NCBI RefSeq assembly: GCF_028765165.1
Contig: NZ_JARADB010000005.1
Coordinates: 286,601 to 350,600, forward strand
From: Paenibacillus sp. MAHUQ-63
Lineage (GTDB): Bacteria; Bacillota; Bacilli; Paenibacillales; NBRC-103111
DNA: 64,000 bases
Direction: 5' to 3'
This document shows, piece by piece, positions 41,985-51,416 of the stretch (positions within the stretch are counted from its first letter, which is position 1; each line of letters begins with the position of its first letter). The notes beneath the pieces are model-generated. The model saw nothing but the letters and a program-made list of their open reading frames with translations. It ran no database searches and had not been told where the DNA came from. The position numbers were made by a program, and so were the translations under genes.

Positions 41985-42450
41985 TGGCTTCTTTTTCTTC
42001 CGGACTTAGTGTAAATGTGGATTGACCATTTTGAATCGGCTTAGCGTATAGATACATCTGCTCCCTGCTATGTATACCTGTTAACACTACGCCATCTTGA
42101 TAATCATCCAGAATTGCCACAGTAAAGCTTAAGTTGCTTCCGCCATCTTGAAAAGCATTATAGCGATGAATGGCGACTTTCGATTTCATCTTCGTTAAGG
42201 ATTGGCGAATCGTTTCTACATGGGCTGAAGTCATTGCGGATTCGGCCTTTTGCGCGTTGATTTCGCTTTGCATATCAATGACGAGCTGCTCCATATTTTC
42301 TGCTTGTGAGCCGTTCATCATTCGCACGTACTGCTTCCGCAAGGATGATAATTTCGTGGAAAGCACAATGACGTAAATAAATAAAATCAAGATAAGCACA
42401 TAACTGGACAGCACAACAACGCTGCCATCCAAGCCATACAGTTCCCCCAT
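41959..42450 (-). CDS. DUF4446 family membrane protein
   Basis: A 163-residue protein with one N-terminal transmembrane helix (VVVLSSYVLILILFIYVIVL) followed by a coiled coil and a small domain (HRYNAFQDGGSNLSFTVAILDDYQDGVVLTGIHSREQMYLYAKPI). The domain repeats the DUF4446 pattern, of unknown function. It lies 15 nt downstream of the cysteine desulfurase-like gene. Overlaps yyaC by 26 bp at the 3' ends. Confidence 0.85.
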   Translation of the reverse strand: MGELYGLDGSVVVLSSYVLILILFIYVIVLSTKLSSLRKQYVRMMNGSQAENMEQLVIDMQSEINAQKAESAMTSAHVETIRQSLTKMKSKVAIHRYNAFQDGGSNLSFTVAILDDYQDGVVLTGIHSREQMYLYAKPIQNGQSTFTLSPEEKEAISQTLKPS

Positions 42451-42465
42451 GGTTGATCCCTCTTT

Positions 42466-43614
42466 CTACTTAGCATACTGCGTTTGGATCTCTTTGACTG
42501 CCTGAATAAGAGCATCCACTTCTTCATTTGTTGTGAAATATCCGATACTGGCTCGAACCGCGCCACTGGCTAGCGTGCCTGCTGACTCATGGGCCAGCGG
42601 TGAGCAATGATAGCCGGAACGAACGGCGATTTGAAATGACTGGTCCAAAATAAAGGCTACTTCCGAAGAATCCGCATCATGAATATTAAAGGAAACAATC
42701 CCTGTTTTATTTTGTCCAAGTGCAGGTCCAAGAATCGTGACCCCTTTAATTCCCAGTAAACCTTCCATTAGCCTTTGAGTTAGATTCCACTCTTTCTCAT
42801 GGATTTTCTCAATCGTCTCTGAGAGTATGAATTTCACGCCTTCATTCAAGCCCGCGATCCCTACCGTGTTTTGCGTCCCCGCCTCATACCGGTCAGGTCG
42901 TACGGTTGGCTGGTGAATAGCTTCTGATTGACTCCCCGTCCCCCCATGAAGGAGAGGCTCCAAATCGATATTCGGATGAACATACAACCCGCCCGTTCCC
43001 TGAGGCCCTAGAAGCCCCTTGTGGCCCGGGAAAGCCAACATATCGATATTCATATTCCCTACATGAATGGGCAGAATTCCGGCGCTCTGAGCGGCGTCTA
43101 CGAGCAGCTTAGCGCCATGCATACGGCATATTTCACCGATCTCAGCAACAGGCATAATCGTGCCTAACAAATTAGAGCTATGATTGACGACAACAAGTGA
43201 TGTATTCGAACGCAAAGCCTGTTTCAGCTCATCTAACCGGATATTTCCCTGCACGTCATTGCGAATATATGTAAGCTCAACTTGACCAGAGGCTCTCAGA
43301 TGTTCAAGCGGTCTTCGAACCGAATTATGTTCGATATTCGTGCAAATCACATGATCTCCAGGTTTAACAAACCCTTTAATCGCTTGATTAAGCGCTTGTG
43401 TTGTGTTCAAGGCAAACGATATGTCGTTCGGATTTTTAATACTGAATAGCTTAGCGAGGTTTCTCCTTGTATCAAAAAGCACCCTGCTCGATTTGACCGC
43501 CATCTGATGGCTTCCCCGACCTGGATTGGCCGCGTATTCCTGCATGCAATTCATCATGGCTTCCATGACGGCTGGCGGCTTCGGCCAGGAGGTTGCCGCT
43601 TGATCGAAATACAT
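42466..43614 (-). CDS. Cysteine desulfurase-family aminotransferase (class V)
   Basis: A 382-residue PLP enzyme: MYFDQAATSWPKPPAV start, PLP Lys in LAFPGHKGLLGPQGTGG, substrate Cys in RSGYHCSPLAHES. The Cys-containing active loop and the overall layout fit the NifS/IscS-like desulfurase subfamily that frees sulfur from cysteine, though the physiological partner is unknown. ATG at 43614 has GGAGG 5 nt upstream. It lies between parB and DUF4446. Confidence 0.9.
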   Translation of the reverse strand: MYFDQAATSWPKPPAVMEAMMNCMQEYAANPGRGSHQMAVKSSRVLFDTRRNLAKLFSIKNPNDISFALNTTQALNQAIKGFVKPGDHVICTNIEHNSVRRPLEHLRASGQVELTYIRNDVQGNIRLDELKQALRSNTSLVVVNHSSNLLGTIMPVAEIGEICRMHGAKLLVDAAQSAGILPIHVGNMNIDMLAFPGHKGLLGPQGTGGLYVHPNIDLEPLLHGGTGSQSEAIHQPTVRPDRYEAGTQNTVGIAGLNEGVKFILSETIEKIHEKEWNLTQRLMEGLLGIKGVTILGPALGQNKTGIVSFNIHDADSSEVAFILDQSFQIAVRSGYHCSPLAHESAGTLASGAVRASIGYFTTNEEVDALIQAVKEIQTQYAK

Positions 43615-43671
43615 AATTCCCTCCATACTACGATCACCCTCTCCTACGAAATCGAAGTTCCACTCATAAAT

Positions 43672-43725
43672 ATAGCATACCTTAGTTTGATCTTTCTGCT
43701 CGAAAGAAAACCATCGGTATGCTAT
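43672..43725. repeat. Long inverted repeat between parB and desulfurase gene
   Basis: ATAGCATACC (43672-43681) is a perfect 10-bp inverted repeat of GGTATGCTAT (43716-43725). The 34-nt loop itself contains CTTTC-N5-GAAAG. The 3' side is AT-rich but not a clear T-tract. Confidence 0.6.
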
Positions 43726-43731
43726 CTAATT

Positions 43732-44604
43732 TTAAGAGATTTTGCCTTGAAGTAATTCTAGCAGACGGTTCAAATCGTCCTTCGAATAATAGAGCAGTTC
43801 GATTTTCCCTTTATCCTGCTGATGTTTGATTTTCACCGTTGTACGGTAAATATCCCTCAGTTGATCCTCAGCTTGATTAATATAGGGGTCTCTATTCTTT
43901 TCTTTTTGCTTCGGTTTTTCTTTTTCCTGCCCTGGCGCTTCCTCCAGCATTTTCACTGCTTCTTCTAGCTCACGGACACTCCACTGCTTGGAGATAGTCG
44001 CTTCGGCAAGCTCTTTCTTCACTTTGTCATCTTTGACACCGACAATGGCTCTCGCATGTCCCATGGATAATGTTCCACGTGAAACATATTGCTTGATTGA
44101 CTCCGGCAGCTGCAGCAGTCGAAGGAAGTTCGCGATATGCGAACGGCTTTTCCCTACTTTGGCGGAGAGCTCTTCTTGCGTAAGAGAAAACTGATCAATA
44201 ATACCTTGATAAGCAAAAGCAATCTCCATCGCATTCAAGTCTTCCCGCTGGACATTCTCGATAAGGGCAATCTCCATAACTTGCTGATCGGTGAAAGATC
44301 TTTCAACAGCTGGAATTGTAGCAAGTCCTGACATTTGCGAAGCCCGAAATCTGCGCTCGCCGGCAATGATCTCATAGCCTTTAAGGACTTTACGCACAAT
44401 AATCGGTTGAATAACGCCATGCTCTTTAATCGAGTCCGATAACTCTTTGATGCTATCTTCGTTGAAATGTTTCCTAGGTTGATAAGGGTTTGCTCTCAGT
44501 TGGGCCAAAGGAATTTGAACAACTTTATCACTTTCATCAATATGCAAAGAAGTAATTAAAGCGTCCAATCCCTTACCTAACCCCTTGGACAGACCTTTGG
44601 TCAT
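43732..44604 (-). CDS. parB: Chromosome partitioning protein ParB (Spo0J)
   Basis: A 290-residue CTPase clamp that loads on parS and spreads. N-terminal GLGKGLDALI, arginine patch GYEIIAGERRFRASQ, ENVQREDLNAMEIAFAYQ, the HTH (SQEELSAKVGKSRSHIANFLRLL), then a helical domain and a C-terminal dimerisation domain. A parS site lies inside the gene. It overlaps parA by 4 bp. Confidence 0.98.
   Translation of the reverse strand: MTKGLSKGLGKGLDALITSLHIDESDKVVQIPLAQLRANPYQPRKHFNEDSIKELSDSIKEHGVIQPIIVRKVLKGYEIIAGERRFRASQMSGLATIPAVERSFTDQQVMEIALIENVQREDLNAMEIAFAYQGIIDQFSLTQEELSAKVGKSRSHIANFLRLLQLPESIKQYVSRGTLSMGHARAIVGVKDDKVKKELAEATISKQWSVRELEEAVKMLEEAPGQEKEKPKQKEKNRDPYINQAEDQLRDIYRTTVKIKHQQDKGKIELLYYSKDDLNRLLELLQGKIS
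44071..44086. promoter_or_regulatory. parS site 2, inside parB
   Basis: Perfect consensus TGTTCCACGTGAAACA within the parB coding region, as in B. subtilis spo0J. Confidence 0.9.
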
Positions 44605-45359
44605 ATCGAGATCACTTCCTTCGCAAGCTCTAAATACACTTCCGCGCCTTTTGATCTAGGATCATAAGTAATAATCGATTGTCCGTGGCTGGGTGCTTCG
44701 CTTAAGCGAACGTTCCGCGGAATAATCGTTTGGTACACTTTCGTTTGGAAGTATTTCTTCACTTCCTCAATAACTTGAATGCCGAGGTTCGTCCTTGCAT
44801 CAAACATCGTCAGCAGAACGCCTTCAATTTGAAGCCCTGTATTGAGATGCTTTTGAACCAAGCGAACTGTATTCAGCAGTTGGCTCAGCCCTTCAAGCGC
44901 ATAGTATTCACATTGAATTGGGATAATGACAGAGTCTGCAGCTGTTAATGAATTAATCGTAAGAAGACCTAAAGACGGAGGACAATCAATAAGAATATAA
45001 TCGTACAAATGTTTTACGAGTTGCAAAGACTTCTTCAGACGCACTTCTCTAGAAATCGTTGGGACAAGTTCAATCTCGGCACCGGCAAGCTGAATCGTAG
45101 CCGGCACGATTTTTAGATTTGGAACATTCGTATCTACTGTTGCATCTTTTGGGTGAACGTCGTTAATTAGCACATCATAGATGCAATTCACAACGTCTGC
45201 TTTATTAACACCAATCCCACTTGTCGTATTACCTTGCGGATCAATGTCAACAAGAAGCACTCTCTTCCCTAGAGAGGCCAGGGAAGCACCCAAATTAACA
45301 GAAGTTGTCGTCTTGCCGACGCCACCCTTCTGATTTGTTATTGCTATTATTTTAGACAA
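44601..45359 (-). CDS. parA: Chromosome partitioning ATPase ParA (Soj)
   Basis: A 252-residue Walker-type ATPase: deviant Walker A QKGGVGKTTTSVNL, DIDPQGNTTSGIG, and DYILIDCPPSLGLL as Walker B. ParA dimers coat the nucleoid and control ParB-parS separation and DnaA activity. The start is TTG with GAGGTG upstream. Overlaps parB start region by 4 bp. Confidence 0.98.
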   Translation of the reverse strand: MSKIIAITNQKGGVGKTTTSVNLGASLASLGKRVLLVDIDPQGNTTSGIGVNKADVVNCIYDVLINDVHPKDATVDTNVPNLKIVPATIQLAGAEIELVPTISREVRLKKSLQLVKHLYDYILIDCPPSLGLLTINSLTAADSVIIPIQCEYYALEGLSQLLNTVRLVQKHLNTGLQIEGVLLTMFDARTNLGIQVIEEVKKYFQTKVYQTIIPRNVRLSEAPSHGQSIITYDPRSKGAEVYLELAKEVISI

Positions 45360-45477
45360 AACTATTTCACCTCAATCACTTATGTTCCAAATGCCAATCT
45401 ACAGCAATAACTCTATCTTAACATATCTATCAACCAGTTACCTTATCTACTTTTGTTCATGATATCTCATAAGATGC

Positions 45478-45499
45478 AAAAAAACGGCTTGCGCCGTTT
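45478..45499 (-). terminator. noc terminator
   Basis: AAACGGC-TTGC-GCCGTTT on the plus strand (45482-45499); the minus strand adds a run of seven T. Confidence 0.85.
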
Positions 45500-45520
45500 A
45501 AGGTAGCAATAAATGCTGGA

Positions 45521-46336
45521 TTATCGTTTAGGAATTTTAATTACGATTTCATAATGATCTTCATGATCTTGCTCTTGGGTATTAATATTCAAACCGGAGC
45601 TGGTCACCATCTCAACAGATTGCCGAATGGTGTTTAAAGCTAAACGAACATCCTTCGAGAATGACACGCGACGCGCCTTCTTAATCTTCGTTGCTTCCTT
45701 TAAGAAATTGATCTTAATCTCCGTTTGCTTAACATTCAATTCCTTGGCGATCACTTCTTCAAGGATTTTCACCTGCAAATCTTCTTGATCCAAAGCCAAC
45801 AGAGCACGAGCATGGCGTTCCGTAATTTTCCGCTCCATTAAGGCCATTTTCACTGGCTCACTTAAATGAAGTAAACGAATTTTGTTCGCAATCGTCGACT
45901 GGCTTTTGCCCAGTCGCTGCGCCAAGCTCTCTTGTGTCAAATCGTGCATCTCGATCAATTGTTGATAGGCGGCTGCCTCTTCTATAGCAGTCAAACCTTC
46001 GCGCTGCAAATTTTCAATAAGTGCAATGGAAGCCGCCTGCGAATCGTTAAAATCGCGGACGATGGCCGGGATCGTATCAAGCCCCAGCTTCTTCACCGCT
46101 CTTAACCGACGTTCACCGGCAATAAGTTCAAATGTATTGTTTTTGACCCTGACTACGATAGGTTGAATGACCCCGTGCGTTCGAATCGTTTGGCACAATT
46201 CATCGATACGATCATCGTCAAATAAAGTTCGAGGTTGATATGGACTTGGAATAATATTATTAACAGGTATGTTTTTGACTTCATCCAACGATGAACGATC
46301 AGCCAGTCCAAATAGCTTTGATATTTGCTCTTTCAT
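45521..46336 (-). CDS. noc: Nucleoid occlusion protein
   Basis: A 271-residue ParB paralogue that binds Noc-binding sites and blocks Z-ring assembly over the nucleoid. ParB fold: ELIAGERRLRAVKK, ENLQREGLTAIEEAAAYQQ, HTH with TQESLAQRLGKSQSTIANKIRLL, and the C-terminal region with RRVSFSKDVRLALNTIRQSVEM typical of Noc. ATG 46336 starts MKEQISKLFGL, the amphipathic N-terminal membrane helix found in Bacillus Noc; TAGG is 7 nt before it. Frame-open upstream codons lack an SD. Confidence 0.96.
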   Translation of the reverse strand: MKEQISKLFGLADRSSLDEVKNIPVNNIIPSPYQPRTLFDDDRIDELCQTIRTHGVIQPIVVRVKNNTFELIAGERRLRAVKKLGLDTIPAIVRDFNDSQAASIALIENLQREGLTAIEEAAAYQQLIEMHDLTQESLAQRLGKSQSTIANKIRLLHLSEPVKMALMERKITERHARALLALDQEDLQVKILEEVIAKELNVKQTEIKINFLKEATKIKKARRVSFSKDVRLALNTIRQSVEMVTSSGLNINTQEQDHEDHYEIVIKIPKR

Positions 46337-46677
46337 AGGAAAACCTACCACCAACTCTTCCCGTAGTTTAAGCGACCATAACGATCCAAAGATAGACGAC
46401 CTCTTCGTTCTACTCAAGGGCAACGACTTCGTCGTCCTTTGGGGGCGGGCGCGTTTGTCAAAGTTGACATGGAAAGCACCAGCAGTACCTGATCCTACTT
46501 TCCGATCAACGAACGAAAACGCTTGTCAAGATTACGGCGAAGTATGACAAGTGCAATCACATGATTTCGAATACATCCTACTTAATAATAATTCTCCATG
46601 AAAGCAAAATTTCCTGCTTTTCATGATTGTGAAACTTCGATGAACCATTCTCTTTGAATGTTTCACGTGGAACATTC
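46337..46677. promoter_or_regulatory. noc-rsmG intergenic region
   Basis: 341 bp without a gene. It holds the perfect 14-bp palindrome TGTCAAAGTTGACA (46456-46469), two further TTGTCA/TGACAA copies at 46523-46528 and 46545-46550 that pair as a 7-bp inverted repeat, a short hairpin ACGAC-TTC-GTCGT (46423-46435), and parS site 3 at its right end. No clear -35/-10 pair for noc was seen. Confidence 0.5.
46659..46674. promoter_or_regulatory. parS site 3
   Basis: Perfect consensus TGTTTCACGTGGAACA, 4 bp from the rsmG stop codon. Confidence 0.9.
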
Positions 46678-47406
46678 TTAGCGCTTTTCTAGCGGCTCTT
46701 TCAAAGGTAGACCGGCTTTCCTCGGGTACTTCGCGGGCGTAGGAGCTAGCTTTTTGATTTCTACAAAATGCCGCATAGATTCCTCGATAGGCAGCTGCAT
46801 AGGGATCACCCGCAGTACCTTCCCCCTGAGCTCGTTCAAGCTGTAGTCAGCAGCATGCAGCTCCTCGTCGATCTCCGCCCCCTTCATTGCAATGAAAGTT
46901 CCATCCTTCCTAGCGAAAGGCAGGCAGAACTCATTCAAAACTTGAAGTCTAGCAACCGCTCTAGCCGTAACAAGATCGTATTGGTCGCGGTACTTGGGCA
47001 TTCTAGCAATATCCTCTGCCCTTCCGTGTACACATTCTGTTTCGGTTAGACCTAGCTGGGAAACGATCTCTTTCAAAAATAAGATGCGTTTATTCAAAGA
47101 GTCGACAATCGTAACTTTCAAATGAGGAAAAGCAATCTTCAAAGGGATACTCGGAAACCCCGCCCCAGAACCAATGTCTGCGACGGAGTTTACCGATTTC
47201 ATATTAAAGTGGAAAGCGACGGAAAGAGAATCATAGAAATGCTTCAAGTAAACTTGATCTCTCTCTGTAATTCCTGTCAAATTCATTCGCTCATTCCACT
47301 CGACAAGTGTCTTATAATATTGCTCGAATTGTTCTAATTGCCTATCGTTCAGCGTTATGTCGTGTTCTTCAAGCATACGTACAAATTGTTGTTGAATAGC
47401 GTCCAT
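46678..47406 (-). CDS. rsmG: 16S rRNA (guanine-527-N7)-methyltransferase
   Basis: A 242-residue SAM-dependent methyltransferase that modifies G527 of 16S rRNA; loss gives low-level streptomycin resistance. SAM motif ADIGSGAGFPSIPLKIAFP, then VTARAVARLQVL. The start has AGAGG 8 nt upstream and stands 3 nt from the mnmG stop. The second gene is in the mnmG-rsmG pair. Confidence 0.97.
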   Translation of the reverse strand: MDAIQQQFVRMLEEHDITLNDRQLEQFEQYYKTLVEWNERMNLTGITERDQVYLKHFYDSLSVAFHFNMKSVNSVADIGSGAGFPSIPLKIAFPHLKVTIVDSLNKRILFLKEIVSQLGLTETECVHGRAEDIARMPKYRDQYDLVTARAVARLQVLNEFCLPFARKDGTFIAMKGAEIDEELHAADYSLNELRGKVLRVIPMQLPIEESMRHFVEIKKLAPTPAKYPRKAGLPLKEPLEKR

Positions 47407-47409
47407 CCG

Positions 47410-49299
47410 TTAACCTCTTGCCGCTGTGACTCTGTTATAGTGTTCCAAATAAACAAGTAAGATGGAAATGTCGGAAGGCGTCACACCGGCAATACGCGAT
47501 GCTTGCCCGATCGATATCGGACGAATTTTGGCCAGCTTCTGCTTAGCTTCCGTTGCGATCCCATGGATGTCACTATATTCGATATCATCAGGTATCTTTT
47601 TCTTCTCCATCTTGCGCAGGCGATCAACTTGATTGCTCTGCTTCTCAATGTATCCCGCATATTTCACTTGGATTTCGACTTGTTCCTTCATCTCTTCATC
47701 CAGTTCAAGCGGGGATGGACACATGATTTCGATATGCTTATACTCAATCTCCGGACGGCGCAGCAAGCCAATTGCGGGAACGGAATTATTCAACTGAACG
47801 CTTTCCAAGCTTTCCAACAGTTGCTGAACATGAGGCTCCGGTCTTACTTTATCCGTATTCAACCGCTCAATCTCTTGCTCGACCAAAGCTTTCTTATTCA
47901 AAAACGCCGCGTATCGCTCTTCAGAAATCAAGCCGATTTCATACCCGATCGGCGTCAAGCGCATATCCGCGTTGTCATGGCGAAGGAGCAAGCGATATTC
48001 AGCACGAGAAGTTAACAAACGATAGGGCTCATTCGTTCCTTTGGTAACCAAATCGTCGATCAGGACGCCGATGTATCCTTCGGAGCGATCCAGAACAACA
48101 GCTTCTTTCCCTTGCACTTTGCGGGCCGCATTAATACCGGCCATGACCCCTTGCCCTGCAGCTTCTTCGTAACCGGAAGTTCCGTTAATTTGACCTGCCG
48201 TGAACAAGCCGCTAATGAGCTTCGTTTCTAGCGATGGCTTAAGTTGAGTAGGAACGACAGCATCATACTCGATCGCATAACCGGTGCGCATCATCTCTAC
48301 TTTCTCCAAACCTGGAATGGAACGCAAAATCCCTAACTGCACATCCTCCGGCATGCTCGTCGACAGCCCTTGAACGTAGTATTCGGAAGTATTGCGGCCT
48401 TCCGGCTCTAAGAATATTTGATGCTTTGGCTTATCAGCAAAACGTACGATTTTATCTTCAATCGAAGGGCAATATCTTGGACCCGTACCTTCAATGGCGC
48501 CAGAAAACATCGGAGCACGGTGAAGATTGGAATTGATAATATGGTGCGTTTCTTCAGATGTATAGGTTAACCAGCAAGGCAGCTGCTCATTGGATCCCGT
48601 TTTTGTCTCGTAGGAGAAAAATTTCGGCTGGTCGTCGCCGGGTTGAATTTCAGTTTTGCTGAAATCGATCGTGTCTTTGTGCACACGCGGCGGCGTACCG
48701 GTTTTGAAACGAACAAGTTCAAAACCGAGACTGCGCAAGGATTCGGACAGCTTCACAGATGGCTGTTGATTATTCGGTCCGCTCTCGTACATGAGCTCAC
48801 CCATGATCACTTTGCCTCTTAGATAAGTCCCGGTTGTTAGAACAACGGCCTTGGCATAATATTCAGCGCCTGTTTTTGTCACAACCCCTTTGACCTCTCC
48901 GTTCTCCACGATGAGATCTTCAGCCATCCCTTGACGAAGCGTCAAGTTTGGTGTCGCTTCGATCGTTTCTTTCATTTTGTGCTGATAAGAAAATTTGTCG
49001 GCTTGCGCGCGAAGTGCGTGCACGGCCGGCCCCTTACCTGTATTCAACATACGGAGTTGAATATACGTTTTGTCGATGTTGCGTCCCATCTCACCGCCAA
49101 GTGCGTCGATCTCTCGAACGACATGGCCCTTAGCTGGACCTCCAATAGAAGGGTTGCAAGGCATGAAAGCCACCATATCCAAATTGATCGTAAGTAACAA
49201 TGTATTGCAGCCCATTCGGGCAGATGCCAAAGCTGATTCACAGCCAGCGTGTCCGGCACCGATGACGATAACATCATACTCGCCTGCATGATATCCCAT
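47410..49299 (-). CDS. mnmG: tRNA uridine 5-carboxymethylaminomethyl modification enzyme MnmG
   Basis: A 629-residue FAD enzyme that with MnmE installs cmnm5U34 at the tRNA wobble base. FAD site YDVIVIGAGHAGCESALASARMG, then GPRYCPSIEDKIVRF and the C-terminal tRNA/MnmE-binding helices. ATG 49299 (M-G-Y-H-A-G) is chosen: GGAGG lies 10 nt upstream and the length fits the family; a closer ATG is only 1 nt from the SD. It lies 47 nt after mnmE. Confidence 0.98.
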   Translation of the reverse strand: MGYHAGEYDVIVIGAGHAGCESALASARMGCNTLLLTINLDMVAFMPCNPSIGGPAKGHVVREIDALGGEMGRNIDKTYIQLRMLNTGKGPAVHALRAQADKFSYQHKMKETIEATPNLTLRQGMAEDLIVENGEVKGVVTKTGAEYYAKAVVLTTGTYLRGKVIMGELMYESGPNNQQPSVKLSESLRSLGFELVRFKTGTPPRVHKDTIDFSKTEIQPGDDQPKFFSYETKTGSNEQLPCWLTYTSEETHHIINSNLHRAPMFSGAIEGTGPRYCPSIEDKIVRFADKPKHQIFLEPEGRNTSEYYVQGLSTSMPEDVQLGILRSIPGLEKVEMMRTGYAIEYDAVVPTQLKPSLETKLISGLFTAGQINGTSGYEEAAGQGVMAGINAARKVQGKEAVVLDRSEGYIGVLIDDLVTKGTNEPYRLLTSRAEYRLLLRHDNADMRLTPIGYEIGLISEERYAAFLNKKALVEQEIERLNTDKVRPEPHVQQLLESLESVQLNNSVPAIGLLRRPEIEYKHIEIMCPSPLELDEEMKEQVEIQVKYAGYIEKQSNQVDRLRKMEKKKIPDDIEYSDIHGIATEAKQKLAKIRPISIGQASRIAGVTPSDISILLVYLEHYNRVTAARG

Positions 49300-49346
49300 C
49301 GTAGTCATTCCTCCCTCTTTTGTGAAAACGAAAATGCTGTCGGTTT

Positions 49347-50723
49347 TCATTTACCTAAGCAGAATTGTGTAAAAATCTGATCAATCAACGACTCGCCTAC
49401 GGAATCCCCAATAATTTCGCCAAGCTGCTCCCAAGCAGCCCGAATATCAATTTGGATCATATCGATCGGTACATATTGCTCATTGGCATCAAGCGCATCC
49501 GACAAGGAACGCTTCGCTTGCTTCAATAAAGATATATGTCGAACATTGCTCACATACGTCAAATCGCTTGATTCTAGTTTACCCTCAAAGAAAATGCCGG
49601 CAATCGCCTTTTCCAAGTTCTCTATACCTTTATTCTCAATCAGAGACAACTCGACAATACGCTCTTCAGGGAAATAGTTCCGAACTACTTCGACATCTAT
49701 TCTTCGACTCAAGTCTGTTTTATTCAAAATAACGATCGTTTGCCGATCAGCCAATTGCTTCATCATTGCAATCTCATCCAATTGGAGCTCTTCATTGCTA
49801 TTGAGCACCAGGAGAATCAAGTCCGCTTCCGCTAGCGCAGTCTTCGAACGTTCAACCCCGATCTGTTCGACAATATCGCTGGTCTCCCGGATCCCCGCCG
49901 TATCCAACAGCTTCAGCGGAATTCCGCCAATATTCACGAACTCCTCAATGACATCGCGGGTCGTACCCGGAATATCCGTCACAATCGCTCGATTCTCCTG
50001 AGCCAATTCATTGAGCAGCGACGATTTCCCCACATTCGGTCTGCCGACAATAGCCGTCTCGATCCCTTCACGCAAAATCTTCCCTTGCTCTGCGGTCACC
50101 AAAAGACGGTCAATTTCGTGCATAACCGTGTCACATTTACTCTTTATGAAAGCATTCGTCATCTCTTCAACGTCATGCTCGGGATAGTCGATATTCACTT
50201 CGACATGAGCCATCAATTCAACCAGTACATGCCGCAAATGTTTGATTTGCTTCGACAAATTTCCTTCAACCTGCTTCAAGGCGACCTTGAAAGCCCGATC
50301 CGATTTGGCTCGAATCAGGTCGATTACCGCCTCCGCTTGTGTCAAATCAATTCGACCGTTCAAGAATGCGCGCTTCGTAAATTCACCCGGCTCAGCCAGT
50401 CGAATCCCTTGCAACAGCAGCAGATCAAGTACTTTCTTCACGGACACGATCCCTCCGTGACAGCTGACCTCCACCACATCCTCCATCGTAAAGGAACGCG
50501 GAGCTTTCATTAACGTAACGAGAACCTCCTCCACCTTTTCGGCGGAAGCAGGTTCTACAATGAATCCATAATGTACCGTATGCGTGGCTGCATCTGATAA
50601 TTTCGTTTTGGAACGGAACACGCGGTCCACAAGTGGAACGGCTTCATCCCCGCTCACACGAATAACCGCTATTCCGCCCTCGCCGAGCGGCGTAGAAATA
50701 GCAGCAATCGTATCGTTTAGCAT
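49347..50723 (-). CDS. mnmE: tRNA modification GTPase MnmE
   Basis: A 458-residue partner of MnmG. N-terminal folate-binding domain, a helical domain, and an inserted GTPase with G1 GRPNVGKSSLLN, G2/G3 DIPGTTRDVIEE and DTAGI, and G4 NKTD. The C-terminus ends FCLGK, matching the family's C(I/L)GK where the Cys acts in modification. Confidence 0.98.
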   Translation of the reverse strand: MLNDTIAAISTPLGEGGIAVIRVSGDEAVPLVDRVFRSKTKLSDAATHTVHYGFIVEPASAEKVEEVLVTLMKAPRSFTMEDVVEVSCHGGIVSVKKVLDLLLLQGIRLAEPGEFTKRAFLNGRIDLTQAEAVIDLIRAKSDRAFKVALKQVEGNLSKQIKHLRHVLVELMAHVEVNIDYPEHDVEEMTNAFIKSKCDTVMHEIDRLLVTAEQGKILREGIETAIVGRPNVGKSSLLNELAQENRAIVTDIPGTTRDVIEEFVNIGGIPLKLLDTAGIRETSDIVEQIGVERSKTALAEADLILLVLNSNEELQLDEIAMMKQLADRQTIVILNKTDLSRRIDVEVVRNYFPEERIVELSLIENKGIENLEKAIAGIFFEGKLESSDLTYVSNVRHISLLKQAKRSLSDALDANEQYVPIDMIQIDIRAAWEQLGEIIGDSVGESLIDQIFTQFCLGK

Positions 50724-50798
50724 AGTAGTTGCACCTCGAATTTACCTCATCTTAAAGAAAAAGCAATGACATGATCCTAAGTCATTGCGATTCCACGA

Positions 50799-51416
50799 TT
50801 ATTTGACGGCGATGACGACCCGACGATTCGGTTCTTCGCCTTTGCTGTATGTTTTGACAACTGGATGCCCTTGCAACTCGGCATGAATAATCTTGCGTTC
50901 TTGCGAGTTCATCGGCTCCAAAATAACTTCTTTTTTGGACTTAATGACGCGGTTAGCCAGCCTCGAAGCCAGCTCTTCCAGTGTTCTCTTCCGTCTTTCG
51001 CGGAAATTCTCGGCATCTAAGACAATGCGAAAATGCGAGTTCGCATACCGATTTGCGACAATATTAGCTAAATACTGCAGCGCATCAAGCGTTTGTCCCC
51101 TTTTGCCAATCAAAATCCCTAACTCCGAACCACTCAAATTCAAGAGGTAGCCTTCGCGATCCTTAGTCGTATCTATGGTGATGGAAATTTTCATCGCTTC
51201 GAACATATCTTGTAAGAAAGCAATGGCTTCCTCAAGTGGATCTGGTATCAATTCAAGCTCAACTTTAGCTTCTTTGGAACCAATAAACCCGAACAACCCT
51301 TTGGTGGGCTGTTCCAAAATATGAATCTTTACACGATCTTCCGAAACTTGCCATTGAGAAAGGCCGGCTTTCACCGCTAACTCAATGGTTTTTCCAGTCA
51401 CCACGATTTTTTTCAT
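50799..51416 (-). CDS. jag: RNA-binding protein Jag (KhpB)
   Basis: A 205-residue protein: Jag-N domain (about 1-50, VKIHILEQPTKGLFGFIGSKEAKVELE), KH domain with GILIGKRGQTLDALQYLANIV, and an R3H domain (RRKRTLEELASRLANRV). It binds RNA and helps control cell elongation and division. Its ATG overlaps the yidC stop in ATGA, so translation is coupled. Confidence 0.96.
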   Translation of the reverse strand: MKKIVVTGKTIELAVKAGLSQWQVSEDRVKIHILEQPTKGLFGFIGSKEAKVELELIPDPLEEAIAFLQDMFEAMKISITIDTTKDREGYLLNLSGSELGILIGKRGQTLDALQYLANIVANRYANSHFRIVLDAENFRERRKRTLEELASRLANRVIKSKKEVILEPMNSQERKIIHAELQGHPVVKTYSKGEEPNRRVVIAVK

